From: Bacillota bacterium
Lineage (GTDB): Bacteria; Bacillota; Clostridia; Christensenellales; Aristaeellaceae
Direction: 5' to 3'
DNA length: 64,000 nucleotides
Assembly: GCA_023413135.1 (NCBI GenBank)
Contig: JAEZQK010000031.1
Span: 23,089 to 87,088 of the forward strand
Shown one piece after another: positions 1-8,357 of this stretch (the first letter of the stretch is position 1; each line of letters begins with the position of its first letter). The notes beneath the pieces were generated by a model that was not told where the DNA came from, searched no databases, and saw only the letters and a program-made list of their open reading frames with translations. Made by a program: the position numbers and the translations under genes.

Positions 1-722
1 GTCGGCGGCTTCTCGCCTGAAAACAATTTGTATGTCCAGGCCCGGGCATCCTCCTGGGTGAAGTTGCTGCCGCTAATGTTGCGGCTGACAGGCTTCAAAC
101 CGGCTTCCTTGTGGGCGGCCATGAAGCCCTCGTACCGCGCCAAGCCGGAGCTGACGGAAAGCAGCACATTGACGATGGCGATATCGCGATGACCGTGCTG
201 GATGAGGATGCTGGTCAATTCCCTGGCGATTTCAAAATTTTTCTCCAGCACGCAGTCCGCCTTGATATCTGGCAGAAAGCGGTCCACCAGAATGACAGGA
301 ATGTGGGCATTGACAAAGGGCTGGAGCGCCTGGCCGGAGCTGTCGGCCGAAGCGATGATCAGCGCCGCCACACGCTTTTCCAACAGCGCGGACAAGAGCT
401 GCCGCTCCTTTTTCACATCGCCGTTGCTGCCCGCGATCAGAATATTGTACCCCTGCTGCATGACCGTGCTTTCGATGCCCTTGGCTATGCCTACAAAGAA
501 CGGGCTGCCGATATCGGCGACCACAAGGCCGATCATATCGGTCTTTTGGGTCTTCAGGCTGCGCGCAGCGGAATTGGGCGTATAGGCCAATGCCTTGATG
601 ACCTCAAGCACCCGCTCGCGCACTTCGGCGCTGACCGGATAATTATCATTGAGCACCCGCGACGCCGTGGATACCGAAACCCCCGCCATCGCGGCGACAT
701 CCTTCAGGGTCGCGCTCTTCAT
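1..722 (-). CDS. LacI-family transcriptional regulator (partial, C-terminus off the left edge)
   Basis: A DNA-binding sugar-responsive regulator that starts MKSATLKDVAAMAGVS. The N-terminal helix-turn-helix and hinge read VSVSTASRVLND, the classic LacI signature, and are followed by a periplasmic-binding-protein-like effector domain (IGLVVADIGSPFF, then a GFMAAHKEAGL-type motif near the edge). About 240 residues are present of a usual 330-345, so the tail lies outside the window. The ATG at 722 places the helix-turn-helix at residues 5-25, as expected. It lies downstream of the terminator that ends the glycoside hydrolase series and has its own promoter (759-787), so it is a separate transcript. 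Control of the adjacent GH32/GH2/GH43 genes is plausible from position only; its effector is unknown. Confidence 0.93.
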   Translation of the reverse strand, partial: MKSATLKDVAAMAGVSVSTASRVLNDNYPVSAEVRERVLEVIKALAYTPNSAARSLKTQKTDMIGLVVADIGSPFFVGIAKGIESTVMQQGYNILIAGSNGDVKKERQLLSALLEKRVAALIIASADSSGQALQPFVNAHIPVILVDRFLPDIKADCVLEKNFEIARELTSILIQHGHRDIAIVNVLLSVSSGLARYEGFMAAHKEAGLKPVSRNISGSNFTQEDARAWTYKLFSGEKPP

Positions 723-758
723 TCGGTCACCGCCTTATAGCAAACGTTCTCTATCCAC

Positions 759-787
759 AGAATACCACACAGCCCGATGCTTGTCAA
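759..787 (-). promoter_or_regulatory. Sigma-A-type promoter for the LacI-family gene
   Basis: On the minus strand, TTGACA (782-787) is followed by a 17-nt spacer and TATTCT (759-764), 37 nt upstream of the regulator's ATG. Just downstream, at 739-752, an AAACGTT-centred imperfect palindrome resembles the CG-centred operators of LacI-family proteins and could be an autoregulatory site. That last point is inference. Confidence 0.7.
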
Positions 788-827
788 CCGTCAACTGCAA
801 TTTCATATACCACTGAGGGCAAAAAAA

Positions 828-852
828 GGAAGCATTGCCGGCCAATGCTTCC
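828..852. terminator. Terminator of the glycan-utilisation series
   Basis: A perfect 10-bp stem, GGAAGCATTG (828-837) and CAATGCTTCC (843-852), has a 5-nt loop. A run of A lies on its left and T on its right, so it can terminate transcription in either direction. It follows the GH32 stop codon and separates that transcript from the LacI gene. Confidence 0.88.
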
Positions 853-898
853 TTTTTGTTCCGCCAAGCAGATCAATGCATGTTATGGATATACCTCT

Positions 899-2245
899 TC
901 ATAAAAGCGCTGCTTCCACGCTCACCTTTCCCTGCGTCCGGATATTTGTATATCTTTCCCCCGGGAAAACAAGCATGGTATTTACATACGTCCCCTGATC
1001 GGCATAGAATTCCGCAAGCGTATGATCGACGATCAGCCGCATGTCAAATGCACCCTGCACAAGCCGCGGTATGGCGGCAACGCTGTACAGGGGGCTGCCG
1101 AATCTTTCATGGAATTTCGATTCCCCCGCTTTCGTGCGGTCAGTGAAGATGCCGTTGCTTTCATCCAGCCCAAAGCGCAATGCTTCCCCAAGCCGGTTGA
1201 CAAGCCTTACCTCAAACGGGCCTTCCGCATGTATGCGCAGCTCATATGCGCCTTCCGGCAATCCGCCCCCATCCTTTAAGGGAGCAGCTTTTCCGCCGCC
1301 GGTCATCGGGTCGGCGGCCAGGCGGACCCCCTTAAGCGTATCCACCAGCGACAATTTGCGCGGCAGCGTCATGCAGCCCCTGTAATTCCCCGCCGGAACA
1401 TTGCCCGCATAGGCGGGGCTCGCCGCCCAGCCCAGGTAGATCCTCTCCGCCGTGTTGCTGTAGGTAACGCCCGCATAATTGTCCAGTCCCGCGTCCACCA
1501 TCAGCGCCTGCTTCTGTTCGTCCATCCTGTGAAAGGTTTCGCCGTCATACTCTCCCAGATAGTACTGCATCCTGCTGCCGCCAACCTCCGCCGGGGCGGC
1601 CATGCTGACCAGCAGCACCCATATTTTCCGCCCGTCCGGCGCGGTCAGCAAAAACAAGTCGGGGCATTCAAAAACATGTCCATACCTGTTTTCATCCTTG
1701 CCGAAGGAGCCCGTTTTTTCCCACGTACGCATGTCTTTGGAACGGTAGAATGCTATGCAATCCTTCGCCGCCAGCGCCATAGCCCAGCAGCGCTCCTTCT
1801 CATACCAAAAAACCTTGGGATCACGAAAATCCGATATGCCGGGGTTTTCGATGACGGGATTTCCTTCATACGGCACAAAATGCACGCCGTCAAGGGAATA
1901 TGCAATGCTCTGGCATTCGCATTCCCCGTGCTGCGTGTACATGGCGATCATTGCACCCTGGCCAAAACCGGCGGTATTATTGGTGTCGATCACAGCACTT
2001 CCCGAAAAAATGGTACCCAGATCATCGGGATACAGGGCGATACCCAGTTCCCTCCAATTGAACAGGTCATCGCTGACCGCGTGCAGCCAGTGCATGGGTC
2101 CCCATACGGTGTCGTTGGGATTGTGCTGCGCAAAAAGATGGTACTGCTCCCCGTCGTATAAAAGCCCGTTGGGGTCGTTGATCCAGCCGTTTTGCGGCGT
2201 AAAGTGCAGTTTGGGCCGGCCCTTTTGAATCCAGTTCTTATCCAT
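899..2245 (-). CDS. Glycoside hydrolase family 32 (beta-fructosidase / sucrose-6-phosphate hydrolase-like)
   Basis: A predicted retaining beta-fructosidase that hydrolyses fructosyl bonds in sucrose, fructooligosaccharides or levan. All three GH32 signatures are visible: WINDPNG with nucleophile Asp24, FRDP with Asp142 (transition-state stabiliser), and ECPDLF with acid/base Glu193. The five-bladed propeller is followed by a C-terminal beta-sandwich; 448 residues is normal. There is no signal peptide, so the enzyme is probably cytoplasmic. The ATG at 2245 was chosen over an upstream in-frame ATG because it begins four bases after the GH2 stop codon and places WINDPNG at the usual depth. It is the last gene of the long minus-strand series, directly before the terminator. 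The precise substrate cannot be read from sequence. Confidence 0.92.
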   Translation of the reverse strand: MDKNWIQKGRPKLHFTPQNGWINDPNGLLYDGEQYHLFAQHNPNDTVWGPMHWLHAVSDDLFNWRELGIALYPDDLGTIFSGSAVIDTNNTAGFGQGAMIAMYTQHGECECQSIAYSLDGVHFVPYEGNPVIENPGISDFRDPKVFWYEKERCWAMALAAKDCIAFYRSKDMRTWEKTGSFGKDENRYGHVFECPDLFLLTAPDGRKIWVLLVSMAAPAEVGGSRMQYYLGEYDGETFHRMDEQKQALMVDAGLDNYAGVTYSNTAERIYLGWAASPAYAGNVPAGNYRGCMTLPRKLSLVDTLKGVRLAADPMTGGGKAAPLKDGGGLPEGAYELRIHAEGPFEVRLVNRLGEALRFGLDESNGIFTDRTKAGESKFHERFGSPLYSVAAIPRLVQGAFDMRLIVDHTLAEFYADQGTYVNTMLVFPGERYTNIRTQGKVSVEAALL

Positions 2246-2249
2246 ATCA

Positions 2250-3989
2250 TCACCGTCTCTTTGTGTTGATCTGCCGAATGGCCTGGATATCCACCTTGGG
2301 TTCCCGTGCGGCGGTGTAGAGCCCGTTGACCTCCTGCTGCACATCAGACACCTGGGTATAGCAGTATCCGCAGATCCCTTTATGGGATGCAATGGCGTCG
2401 GTGATTTGTTCAAACCGTTTCAGGAAAGCCGCCTCATCGGCAGCCTGGCCGCCATAGCCCCAGCCTTTTCCGCCCGCCAGAGCAATGCCGCCGTATTCGC
2501 TGATGATCACAGGCTGCCCCCTGTATGCATACCCCCTGGCCATGGCATAGCGGTGCAGATTGAAGGGAACTTTGTTGTCCAGCAAAGGAGCAAGATCCCC
2601 ATACCTTTGCTCAAAGCGGCTGCCGCTTTCCTCGTAGTCATGCAGCGTCAGGATATCGGACACCGTATGCTCCCATCCGTCGTTGACGATCACCGGGCGC
2701 ATTGCATCATATGCCTTGGTCAGTGCGTATATGGCCTTGGTGAACTCCTGCTGCCGCGCATCGCAGGCCACCTGCTCAATGCCCCAGCTTTCGTTAAAAG
2801 GCGTCCAAACGATCACGGAGGGATGGTTATAATTTTGCTCCACCACCTCCATCCATTCCCTTGTAAAGGTATGGATGGCGTCGTCATGGAAGGTGTACTG
2901 CGCCGCCATTTCCGACCAAACCAGCAGGCCCTTTTGATCGCACAGGTACAAAAACCGCCTGTCCTCCGTTTTTTGATGCTTGCGCAGCCCGTTGTACCCC
3001 GCGGCCAGGATCAGGTCAATGTCTCTTTCATACGCACCGTCATCCGGCGGCGTCAGGTGGGAATCCTCCCAGTAGCCCTGGTCCAGGATCAGCCGCTGGT
3101 ATATCGGCATGTTGTTTAAAAGCACCCGGTCGCCGGAAATCTCGATCTTGCGCATGCCAAAATGGGAGCGGACCACGTCCGCTTCCCCATCCGCATCCTT
3201 TAAGGTGAACGTCACGTCATACAGATTCGGATGGTCCGGGTGCCACAGCTTCAGCTGCCAGGGCTCGCCGCCGCCTGCCAGTGCGGCGGAAAACTGTACA
3301 TACTCCCCCTGAACGGCCACCTCCAGGCCTACAATATGCTCACCCCGGAAGGATATGTCGCATGCGAGCCTCACTCCCTTTTCCGGCCGGAAGCCCGCAA
3401 TCTTCGCAAAAAAATGGATGGAAGCCGTATCGATATCCGGCGTCATTTTGACCTTTTCCAGATAACAGCCGGGCACGGCCTCCAGCCACACGGTTTTCCA
3501 TAGCCCGGTGGTTTGCACATACCAGCAGCCGAAATTCTCTTTTTTCCAGCGCTGCTTGCCACGGGGATAGACGCAGCTTAAGCTGTCCGCTACCCGCACT
3601 GTTACCACGTTTTCGCCTTCTTGCACATAAGGCGTGATATCCAATGCAACGGCGGCATAGCCGCCCTGGTGGCTGCCTGCACAGGCCCCGTTGACAAAGA
3701 CCTTCGCGTCATGGTCCGCGCCTTCCAGGTTCAATAGCACGCGGCCGGACACGGCGCCCAAAGCCACCGTTCTTTGATACCACACCGCCGGGTGGAAGCA
3801 TTCATCCCCAATCCCGCTTAATTTGGTTTCATACGCATAAGGAACAAGGATCTCCATGCTTTCAGGAAAGCGGTCAAACCATTTTTCCTTTTCCCCCACA
3901 TCCTGATCGTCAAAGGCAAAGCGCCATGTACCATTCAGGTTCAGCCATTGCTCCCGTGCAAAATCCGGTCTTGGATAGGCAGTCAGCAT
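2250..3989 (-). CDS. Glycoside hydrolase family 2 (beta-galactosidase/beta-glucuronidase-like)
   Basis: A predicted exo-acting retaining glycosidase of 579 residues. The N-terminal jelly-roll sugar-binding domain (about 1-170; LNLNGTWRFAFDD) is followed by an immunoglobulin-like domain (about 180-280) and a TIM barrel. The acid/base is Glu400 in WTPFNESWG and the nucleophile is Glu498 in VIISEYGG. It lacks the extra C-terminal domains of LacZ, so it belongs to the shorter GH2 group, which includes beta-glucuronidases, beta-galactosidases and alpha-L-arabinofuranosidase-like enzymes; the family cannot be narrowed by eye. No signal peptide is present, which suggests action on imported oligosaccharides. 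The gene lies 23 nt after GH43 and 4 nt before GH32, consistent with one operon. Confidence 0.92.
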   Translation of the reverse strand: MLTAYPRPDFAREQWLNLNGTWRFAFDDQDVGEKEKWFDRFPESMEILVPYAYETKLSGIGDECFHPAVWYQRTVALGAVSGRVLLNLEGADHDAKVFVNGACAGSHQGGYAAVALDITPYVQEGENVVTVRVADSLSCVYPRGKQRWKKENFGCWYVQTTGLWKTVWLEAVPGCYLEKVKMTPDIDTASIHFFAKIAGFRPEKGVRLACDISFRGEHIVGLEVAVQGEYVQFSAALAGGGEPWQLKLWHPDHPNLYDVTFTLKDADGEADVVRSHFGMRKIEISGDRVLLNNMPIYQRLILDQGYWEDSHLTPPDDGAYERDIDLILAAGYNGLRKHQKTEDRRFLYLCDQKGLLVWSEMAAQYTFHDDAIHTFTREWMEVVEQNYNHPSVIVWTPFNESWGIEQVACDARQQEFTKAIYALTKAYDAMRPVIVNDGWEHTVSDILTLHDYEESGSRFEQRYGDLAPLLDNKVPFNLHRYAMARGYAYRGQPVIISEYGGIALAGGKGWGYGGQAADEAAFLKRFEQITDAIASHKGICGYCYTQVSDVQQEVNGLYTAAREPKVDIQAIRQINTKRR

Positions 3990-4012
3990 CCTATGTTCCT
4001 CACTTTTTTGCT

Positions 4013-5494
4013 TTATCGGTCTCCAGGCAGGCGCTGTGCGATATCGGGAGTCAGAGCGGTAACAGGCCAGCCGTCCTTATCCCATACGATGGTGCTGATC
4101 ATCATGATGCTGGGCGTCCCCTTGCGAAAATACTCGCCCACAAAATAATATTGGCCGTCGTCGTTTTTAAAAACGGAAGCGTGGCCGGGCATTTGCAGCT
4201 CATACATGCCCTTTGTGACAACGGTTCCCCCGCCCTTAGTCATTTCCCGGCCGTCCTTATCCACAAAGGGTCCGTGTACCGACGTGGAGCGCCCCACCCG
4301 GTTATGATAGCTTAAATCCATGGGGTTGAAGGCGGTGAACAGGTAGTAGTATCCCTCATGCCGTATCATGTAGGGCGCTTCGATGGCACCATTGTTTATA
4401 TTGCGGCGTGCCAGGTGGTATAGCGTATCCTTGCTTTCCTCCGGCTCCATCAGGTGACCTGTATCGGGGTTGATCTGCTTTTGGTACAATCCGCCCCAGT
4501 AGGAACCGAAATTCAGCCAAACCTTCCCCTCTTCATCCACCACAATGTTGGGGTCGATGCAGTTGTAGGGGCTGCCCGTACGGGAGCGGATCACCATGCC
4601 GCCGTCCACCCATTTGTAATCGGGGGAATTGGGGTCCAGCGTTGTGTTCACAGCCACGCCGATGGCGGAATTCTGGCTCCCGATGGTGGAAATGCAGTAG
4701 TACAGGTAATACCTGCCGCCGAAATAGTACACGCTGGGCGCCCAGATGCCGTACCCCGGCACTTCCTTTGCAAGCCACGACGGGTCTGTTGTGCCAAATA
4801 CGGTGCCCACCCTTTTCCAATGGATCATGTCCGTAGAGGACTTGATCAATATATTGGGCGCCATGATGTACATGTAATAGACACCATCCTGCTTTACGAT
4901 CTGCGGGCAGGAGGCATGGAATACCTCCCCCTCAAGCGGCAGCATGGTTGGCAGCTCACCTGCCAGCGATACGGGCTCCAAAACCCAAAGGGATGTATCA
5001 TCCTGTTCATAGGCCTTGAGCACCGGCAGGTATTTGGAGGCGATGTCGTTTACCGGCAGGGCCATATTCAGTTCCTGGGGGCCATCCAGCGGCACGATCC
5101 TGAAAGCGCCGTTTTCATTATACAGCCGCCATCTGTTTGCCGGCGTATCCTCCACGCTGGCATGGATGACGCCGTCCTCCGCGGCCGGCATTTCCCTTAC
5201 GGCCAGGTGACGGGGCACAAACAGGTTGGTGATCCGGTAGCCGTCACCAAGCCTTTCCACGCGCCACAGCTCATCCAGCATGCCCGTTTCCCCGAATTGG
5301 TGTACATACGCCCTGTCCACCATCCCGGCCAGCTGCATGTTTAAATACCGCCCGGTCGCCTTGCTGCGAATTTTATAGATTCCCTCCGCCACCGAAGTCT
5401 CCTCCTTTTCCCCGGCTGCCTGCGCGTTACATGGCCCGCAAAACGGAAACAAGGCCAATGCAAGCACCAGGCAGAAAACAACGATCCTTTTCAT
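4013..5494 (-). CDS. Secreted GH43-like protein with N-terminal ricin-type lectin domain
   Basis: An exported protein of 493 residues. A signal peptide (about 1-27) is followed by a ricin/CBM13-like beta-trefoil (about 38-175) and a five-bladed GH43 propeller resembling arabinanases. The propeller carries WAPSVYYF, the pKa-modulator motif CIDPN and the acid motif EAPYM. At the position of the catalytic base (normally HDPS) the sequence reads HASCPQIV, so the Asp appears replaced by Cys. The protein may therefore be catalytically impaired, act as a binding protein, or use another base. Start ATG has AGGAAGG upstream. It lies between the MalG-type permease (18 nt away) and GH2, which supports a role in extracellular attack or capture of arabinose- or xylose-containing glycan. 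Confidence 0.85.
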   Translation of the reverse strand: MKRIVVFCLVLALALFPFCGPCNAQAAGEKEETSVAEGIYKIRSKATGRYLNMQLAGMVDRAYVHQFGETGMLDELWRVERLGDGYRITNLFVPRHLAVREMPAAEDGVIHASVEDTPANRWRLYNENGAFRIVPLDGPQELNMALPVNDIASKYLPVLKAYEQDDTSLWVLEPVSLAGELPTMLPLEGEVFHASCPQIVKQDGVYYMYIMAPNILIKSSTDMIHWKRVGTVFGTTDPSWLAKEVPGYGIWAPSVYYFGGRYYLYYCISTIGSQNSAIGVAVNTTLDPNSPDYKWVDGGMVIRSRTGSPYNCIDPNIVVDEEGKVWLNFGSYWGGLYQKQINPDTGHLMEPEESKDTLYHLARRNINNGAIEAPYMIRHEGYYYLFTAFNPMDLSYHNRVGRSTSVHGPFVDKDGREMTKGGGTVVTKGMYELQMPGHASVFKNDDGQYYFVGEYFRKGTPSIMMISTIVWDKDGWPVTALTPDIAQRLPGDR

Positions 5495-5512
5495 TGCGAT
5501 CCTTCCTTGCAG

Positions 5513-6376
5513 CTATTTCATACCGGAGTATGCCATGGTGTTCATCACCTTGCTCTGCAGGATAATAAACAGCAGTATATTGGGCACAAACATAATGAGC
5601 ATGGAGGCCGCCGCCACCCCCTGCCCGGCTACGGTGGTATTCTGGCTGGCCAGGGTGCTCATGAAAAAGGACAGCGTGCGCATGTTCTCCCGGGTGGTAA
5701 ACAGGGAGGAGGTCTCCGTGTTGCCCCACACCGCCTGGAACGCCAGGATGGCCACGGTGGCGATGGCCGGGCGGATCAGCGGCAAAATGACCTTCCAGTA
5801 CACCCTCAGCGGTCCCGCGCCGTCCACCTTCGCGGCCTCGATCAGCTCGTCCGGCACCTGGTCAATGAACTGCTTGAGCAAAAACAGCCCCACCGGCATG
5901 GACAAAAGCGGCAGAATATGGGCCAGATACGTATTGACGATGCCCAGCCTGTCGATGACCAGATACCTTGGTATCATCACCGCCACAGGCACGAACATAA
6001 GGGCGATGGTGTTGATTTCAAACAAGATCCCCTTGAACTTCATTTTCAGTTTGGAAAAGGCATAACCCGCCATGGAGGAAACGAAGATCGTCAGCGCCAC
6101 CACGGCGATGGTCACCACAAGGCTGTTGAAGATATACCGCCCCAGGGATACGGTGGATTGCTGGGTGGTCTGCGAAAGCTTCACAAAGTTGTCCAGCGTG
6201 GGGTCGGATACCAGAAACCTTGGCGGAAAGTGGAACAGCTCGCTGATGGGCTTGAAGGCGCTTGAGAAAATGTAGATGATGGGCAGCAGCATAAAGGCGC
6301 AGATGGGCAGTATGTAAGCGTATATTTTCAACTGGTCCCTGGAAAATCTCGGGGGATTGATATTGATGGCTCTCAT
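5513..6376 (-). CDS. Carbohydrate ABC transporter permease, MalG type (transporter 1)
   Basis: An inner-membrane subunit of a CUT1-type sugar importer. The 287 residues contain about six hydrophobic segments and the cytoplasmic EAA loop, ELIEAAKVDGAGPLRVYWK, which docks with the ATPase. The start codon overlaps the stop of the BNR-hydrolase gene (ATGA), so the two are translationally coupled. No MalF partner is adjacent; the likeliest partners are the unpaired MalF-type permease at 16,018-16,911 and the 976-aa binding protein at the start of the series. No ATPase gene is present in the window, which is common in Firmicutes that use one shared MsmK-like ATPase. Confidence 0.92.
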   Translation of the reverse strand: MRAININPPRFSRDQLKIYAYILPICAFMLLPIIYIFSSAFKPISELFHFPPRFLVSDPTLDNFVKLSQTTQQSTVSLGRYIFNSLVVTIAVVALTIFVSSMAGYAFSKLKMKFKGILFEINTIALMFVPVAVMIPRYLVIDRLGIVNTYLAHILPLLSMPVGLFLLKQFIDQVPDELIEAAKVDGAGPLRVYWKVILPLIRPAIATVAILAFQAVWGNTETSSLFTTRENMRTLSFFMSTLASQNTTVAGQGVAAASMLIMFVPNILLFIILQSKVMNTMAYSGMK

Positions 6377-8022
6377 TTTACCTTCTCCTCCGTTCCCGAA
6401 CAGACCAGTTCGATATCATCCACTGTCATGATCCGCAGCGTGGCGGGCTGTATGATGGAAAGGCGCACGGGCCCATCGGCAAGACGGATGCCGGTGACCT
6501 CCCAAGTGAACCCTTCCGGTTTTGGCTCGCAGGCGGCTTCCAGGCTTTCCGTGCCCTGGGTGAGGGCAAGCCTTACCTGCCCTTCGCCTGAAACCTTCAT
6601 GCGGAAAACATATTCTCCCGCCTGCACCCCGGGAATCTCCTGCCACAATGTCAAATCAGCCTCTTTGTTGTTGATCAAAGTCAGGGCAAAATCGCCGCTG
6701 CCCAATTCGAACCGCTTGGAAGCAAACCCGGCGTGGTAGACCCTTCCTTTTTGTTCCATGGTCCATCCCTGGGTGTTCTTATAGCGGAAGTCACCGTTTA
6801 TAATCACGTTTTGATTCGGCTGCGTTTTGGGCGTCAGTGAGGCTCGCTTTATATAGATACCGCTTTGCGGGCTACTGGCGCTGGTGGCGGCATAAAGATA
6901 GCCTTGATACTCATACAGCGCGTTCCAGTTGGCGCAGCGGCCCTCGGGCATCAGGAAAGGGATATAGGGAACGGAGAAGGTTTCGCCTTCCTTTTCTTGA
7001 TCGGTGGATACCATCACCTTCATGTAGGAGGCGCCGTCCCCCGTCTGTGAAGCCTCGTCATCCGTCTGGAAGGATACGCACAGCCGGCCGTCGGAAAGGG
7101 TCAGGATGTAGGGCGCCCCCGCCTTTTTCGTCTGCGCGCAGGGGATGTAAATGCTCCTGCTTTCCTCCGGCCAGTCAAGCCCGTCGGGGGAAGTCTTCAT
7201 CTGGATCACAAAGGGAAATCCCTTCACGTTGGTGGCTTCGATCACCAGGGCATACCGCCCGTTCTCCATCCTCGTCCATACGGGCATACCGTCCCTGGAT
7301 CGGGTTTTCATGCCGTCGGAGGCGATACGCTTCCCGCTCCAGGCTCCGCTTTCAAACAGCTTGTATTCAATATTTTGCTGGCTCCGCTCCCTGACCACAT
7401 TCAGGGAATCATTGGCGTAAAATACGGCCAGGGTATCGCCGATCCAGCCAAAATGGGGCTCATATACGCCTCCCTCCCCCATCTCTTGTGCGATGGTGGA
7501 GTGGTATGCCCACGTCTTTCCGCCGTCGCGGCTTGCGCTTACACGGATGGAGGAATAATAGCCGCCGCTTTGCTTTATGTTCGCCCTGTAGGCCATCAGA
7601 AGCTCGCCATCCGGCAATTGGGCAAAGGCCGCGTTGGCGCAGTCCAGGTCATCAAATTCGCTGACAGTGACCTTGTTTCCCCATGTAAGGCCGCCGTCCG
7701 TGCTTGAAATCAGCTTGATATTTGTATGCCCGCCATCTTCATTGGTATCAAAGGCGCACAGCATCACGCCTGCCCGGGTGACAAACAGGCGCGGATACCA
7801 TACGCCTCCCCTGATCGGCAGATAAGCCGCAATGGCGTTTTCCTCCCAGTACAGGCCCGGCAGGATGCCGTCGTTTCCCTGGATGGTCATGTCCTTCTTC
7901 GTCCTTTGGGTTTGTTGTGCTGCATCGGGCAATAAAGGCGTTCCGGCCGCGGCGCAAAAGCTGCCGGCCAGAATGAATAGGAAAGCTGCCGCCGCAGCCA
8001 GCGGCCGGAACGCCTTTTTCAT
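6373..8022 (-). CDS. Secreted BNR-repeat (sialidase-fold) glycoside hydrolase with C-terminal carbohydrate-binding-like domain
   Basis: An exported 549-residue protein. The signal peptide is at about 1-25, followed by a six-bladed propeller with Asp-box motifs (STDGGLTWG and SRDGGKTWA). After about residue 400 a jelly-roll module begins at NVIINGDFRYKNTQGW, typical of CBM4/9-like domains. I did not find the FRIP motif that marks true sialidases. The YPRL and DGG pattern also fits GH93-type exo-arabinanases, which would match the arabinanase-like GH43 downstream, so 'BNR hydrolase' is safer than 'sialidase'. An upstream in-frame ATG exists, but the ATG at 8022 begins directly with the signal peptide (MKKAFRPLAA). 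The gene is coupled to the downstream permease by an ATGA overlap. Confidence 0.82.
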   Translation of the reverse strand: MKKAFRPLAAAAAFLFILAGSFCAAAGTPLLPDAAQQTQRTKKDMTIQGNDGILPGLYWEENAIAAYLPIRGGVWYPRLFVTRAGVMLCAFDTNEDGGHTNIKLISSTDGGLTWGNKVTVSEFDDLDCANAAFAQLPDGELLMAYRANIKQSGGYYSSIRVSASRDGGKTWAYHSTIAQEMGEGGVYEPHFGWIGDTLAVFYANDSLNVVRERSQQNIEYKLFESGAWSGKRIASDGMKTRSRDGMPVWTRMENGRYALVIEATNVKGFPFVIQMKTSPDGLDWPEESRSIYIPCAQTKKAGAPYILTLSDGRLCVSFQTDDEASQTGDGASYMKVMVSTDQEKEGETFSVPYIPFLMPEGRCANWNALYEYQGYLYAATSASSPQSGIYIKRASLTPKTQPNQNVIINGDFRYKNTQGWTMEQKGRVYHAGFASKRFELGSGDFALTLINNKEADLTLWQEIPGVQAGEYVFRMKVSGEGQVRLALTQGTESLEAACEPKPEGFTWEVTGIRLADGPVRLSIIQPATLRIMTVDDIELVCSGTEEKVK

Positions 8023-8092
8023 TGGGAAGTCTCCTTTTGATAGATGGCTTTTGGGGATGTTCTGAAAATAAGGTGCGGAACGAGTACTCCGA

Positions 8093-8294
8093 GGCTTCCC
8101 CTTGAGGATCTTCGCACCGTACCGCGCTTCGCTTGTCCGGTGTTCCGCATTGTCACTCCGCTCCAATGCTCCAGGCTCCGCCCTCCGGGAAGCTGTCGAC
8201 GAAGTCGACTGATGAGGTGGTAATGACTAACCAGATATTTGCAGCCAAACACCTCATCCGGCACTGCGTGCCACCTTCCCCTCAAGGGGAAGGC
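8093..8294. repeat. MITE-like palindromic element in a 335-nt intergenic gap
   Basis: The ends are near-perfect inverted repeats: GGCTTCCCCTTGAGG (8093-8107) and CCTCAAGGGGAAGGC (8280-8294). Internally, GATGAGGTG (8211-8219) pairs with CACCTCATC (8250-8258), and two GTCGAC palindromes flank GAA at 8195-8209. The element fills most of the gap between a binding-protein gene and the BNR hydrolase and encodes nothing convincing. It resembles short dispersed repeats seen in many Clostridia genomes (recollection, not searched). Confidence 0.72.
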
Positions 8295-8357
8295 TTATAG
8301 CGCATATCCCACCCACAATTCATCCCTTGTGGTGACGCATGGCGTTATGGGCGCATG

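Noticed and set aside
111..740. Long plus-strand open frame opposite the LacI-family gene
   Set aside because: It lacks a ribosome binding site and family resemblance, while the minus strand encodes a clear LacI protein with promoter and helix-turn-helix.
739..752. Shared AAACGTT core between the LacI promoter region and the importer promoter region at about 53,188-53,196
   Set aside because: Tempting as a common operator, but the shared core is only six or seven bases; AACGTT is expected about 16 times per 64 kb by chance and the flanks differ.
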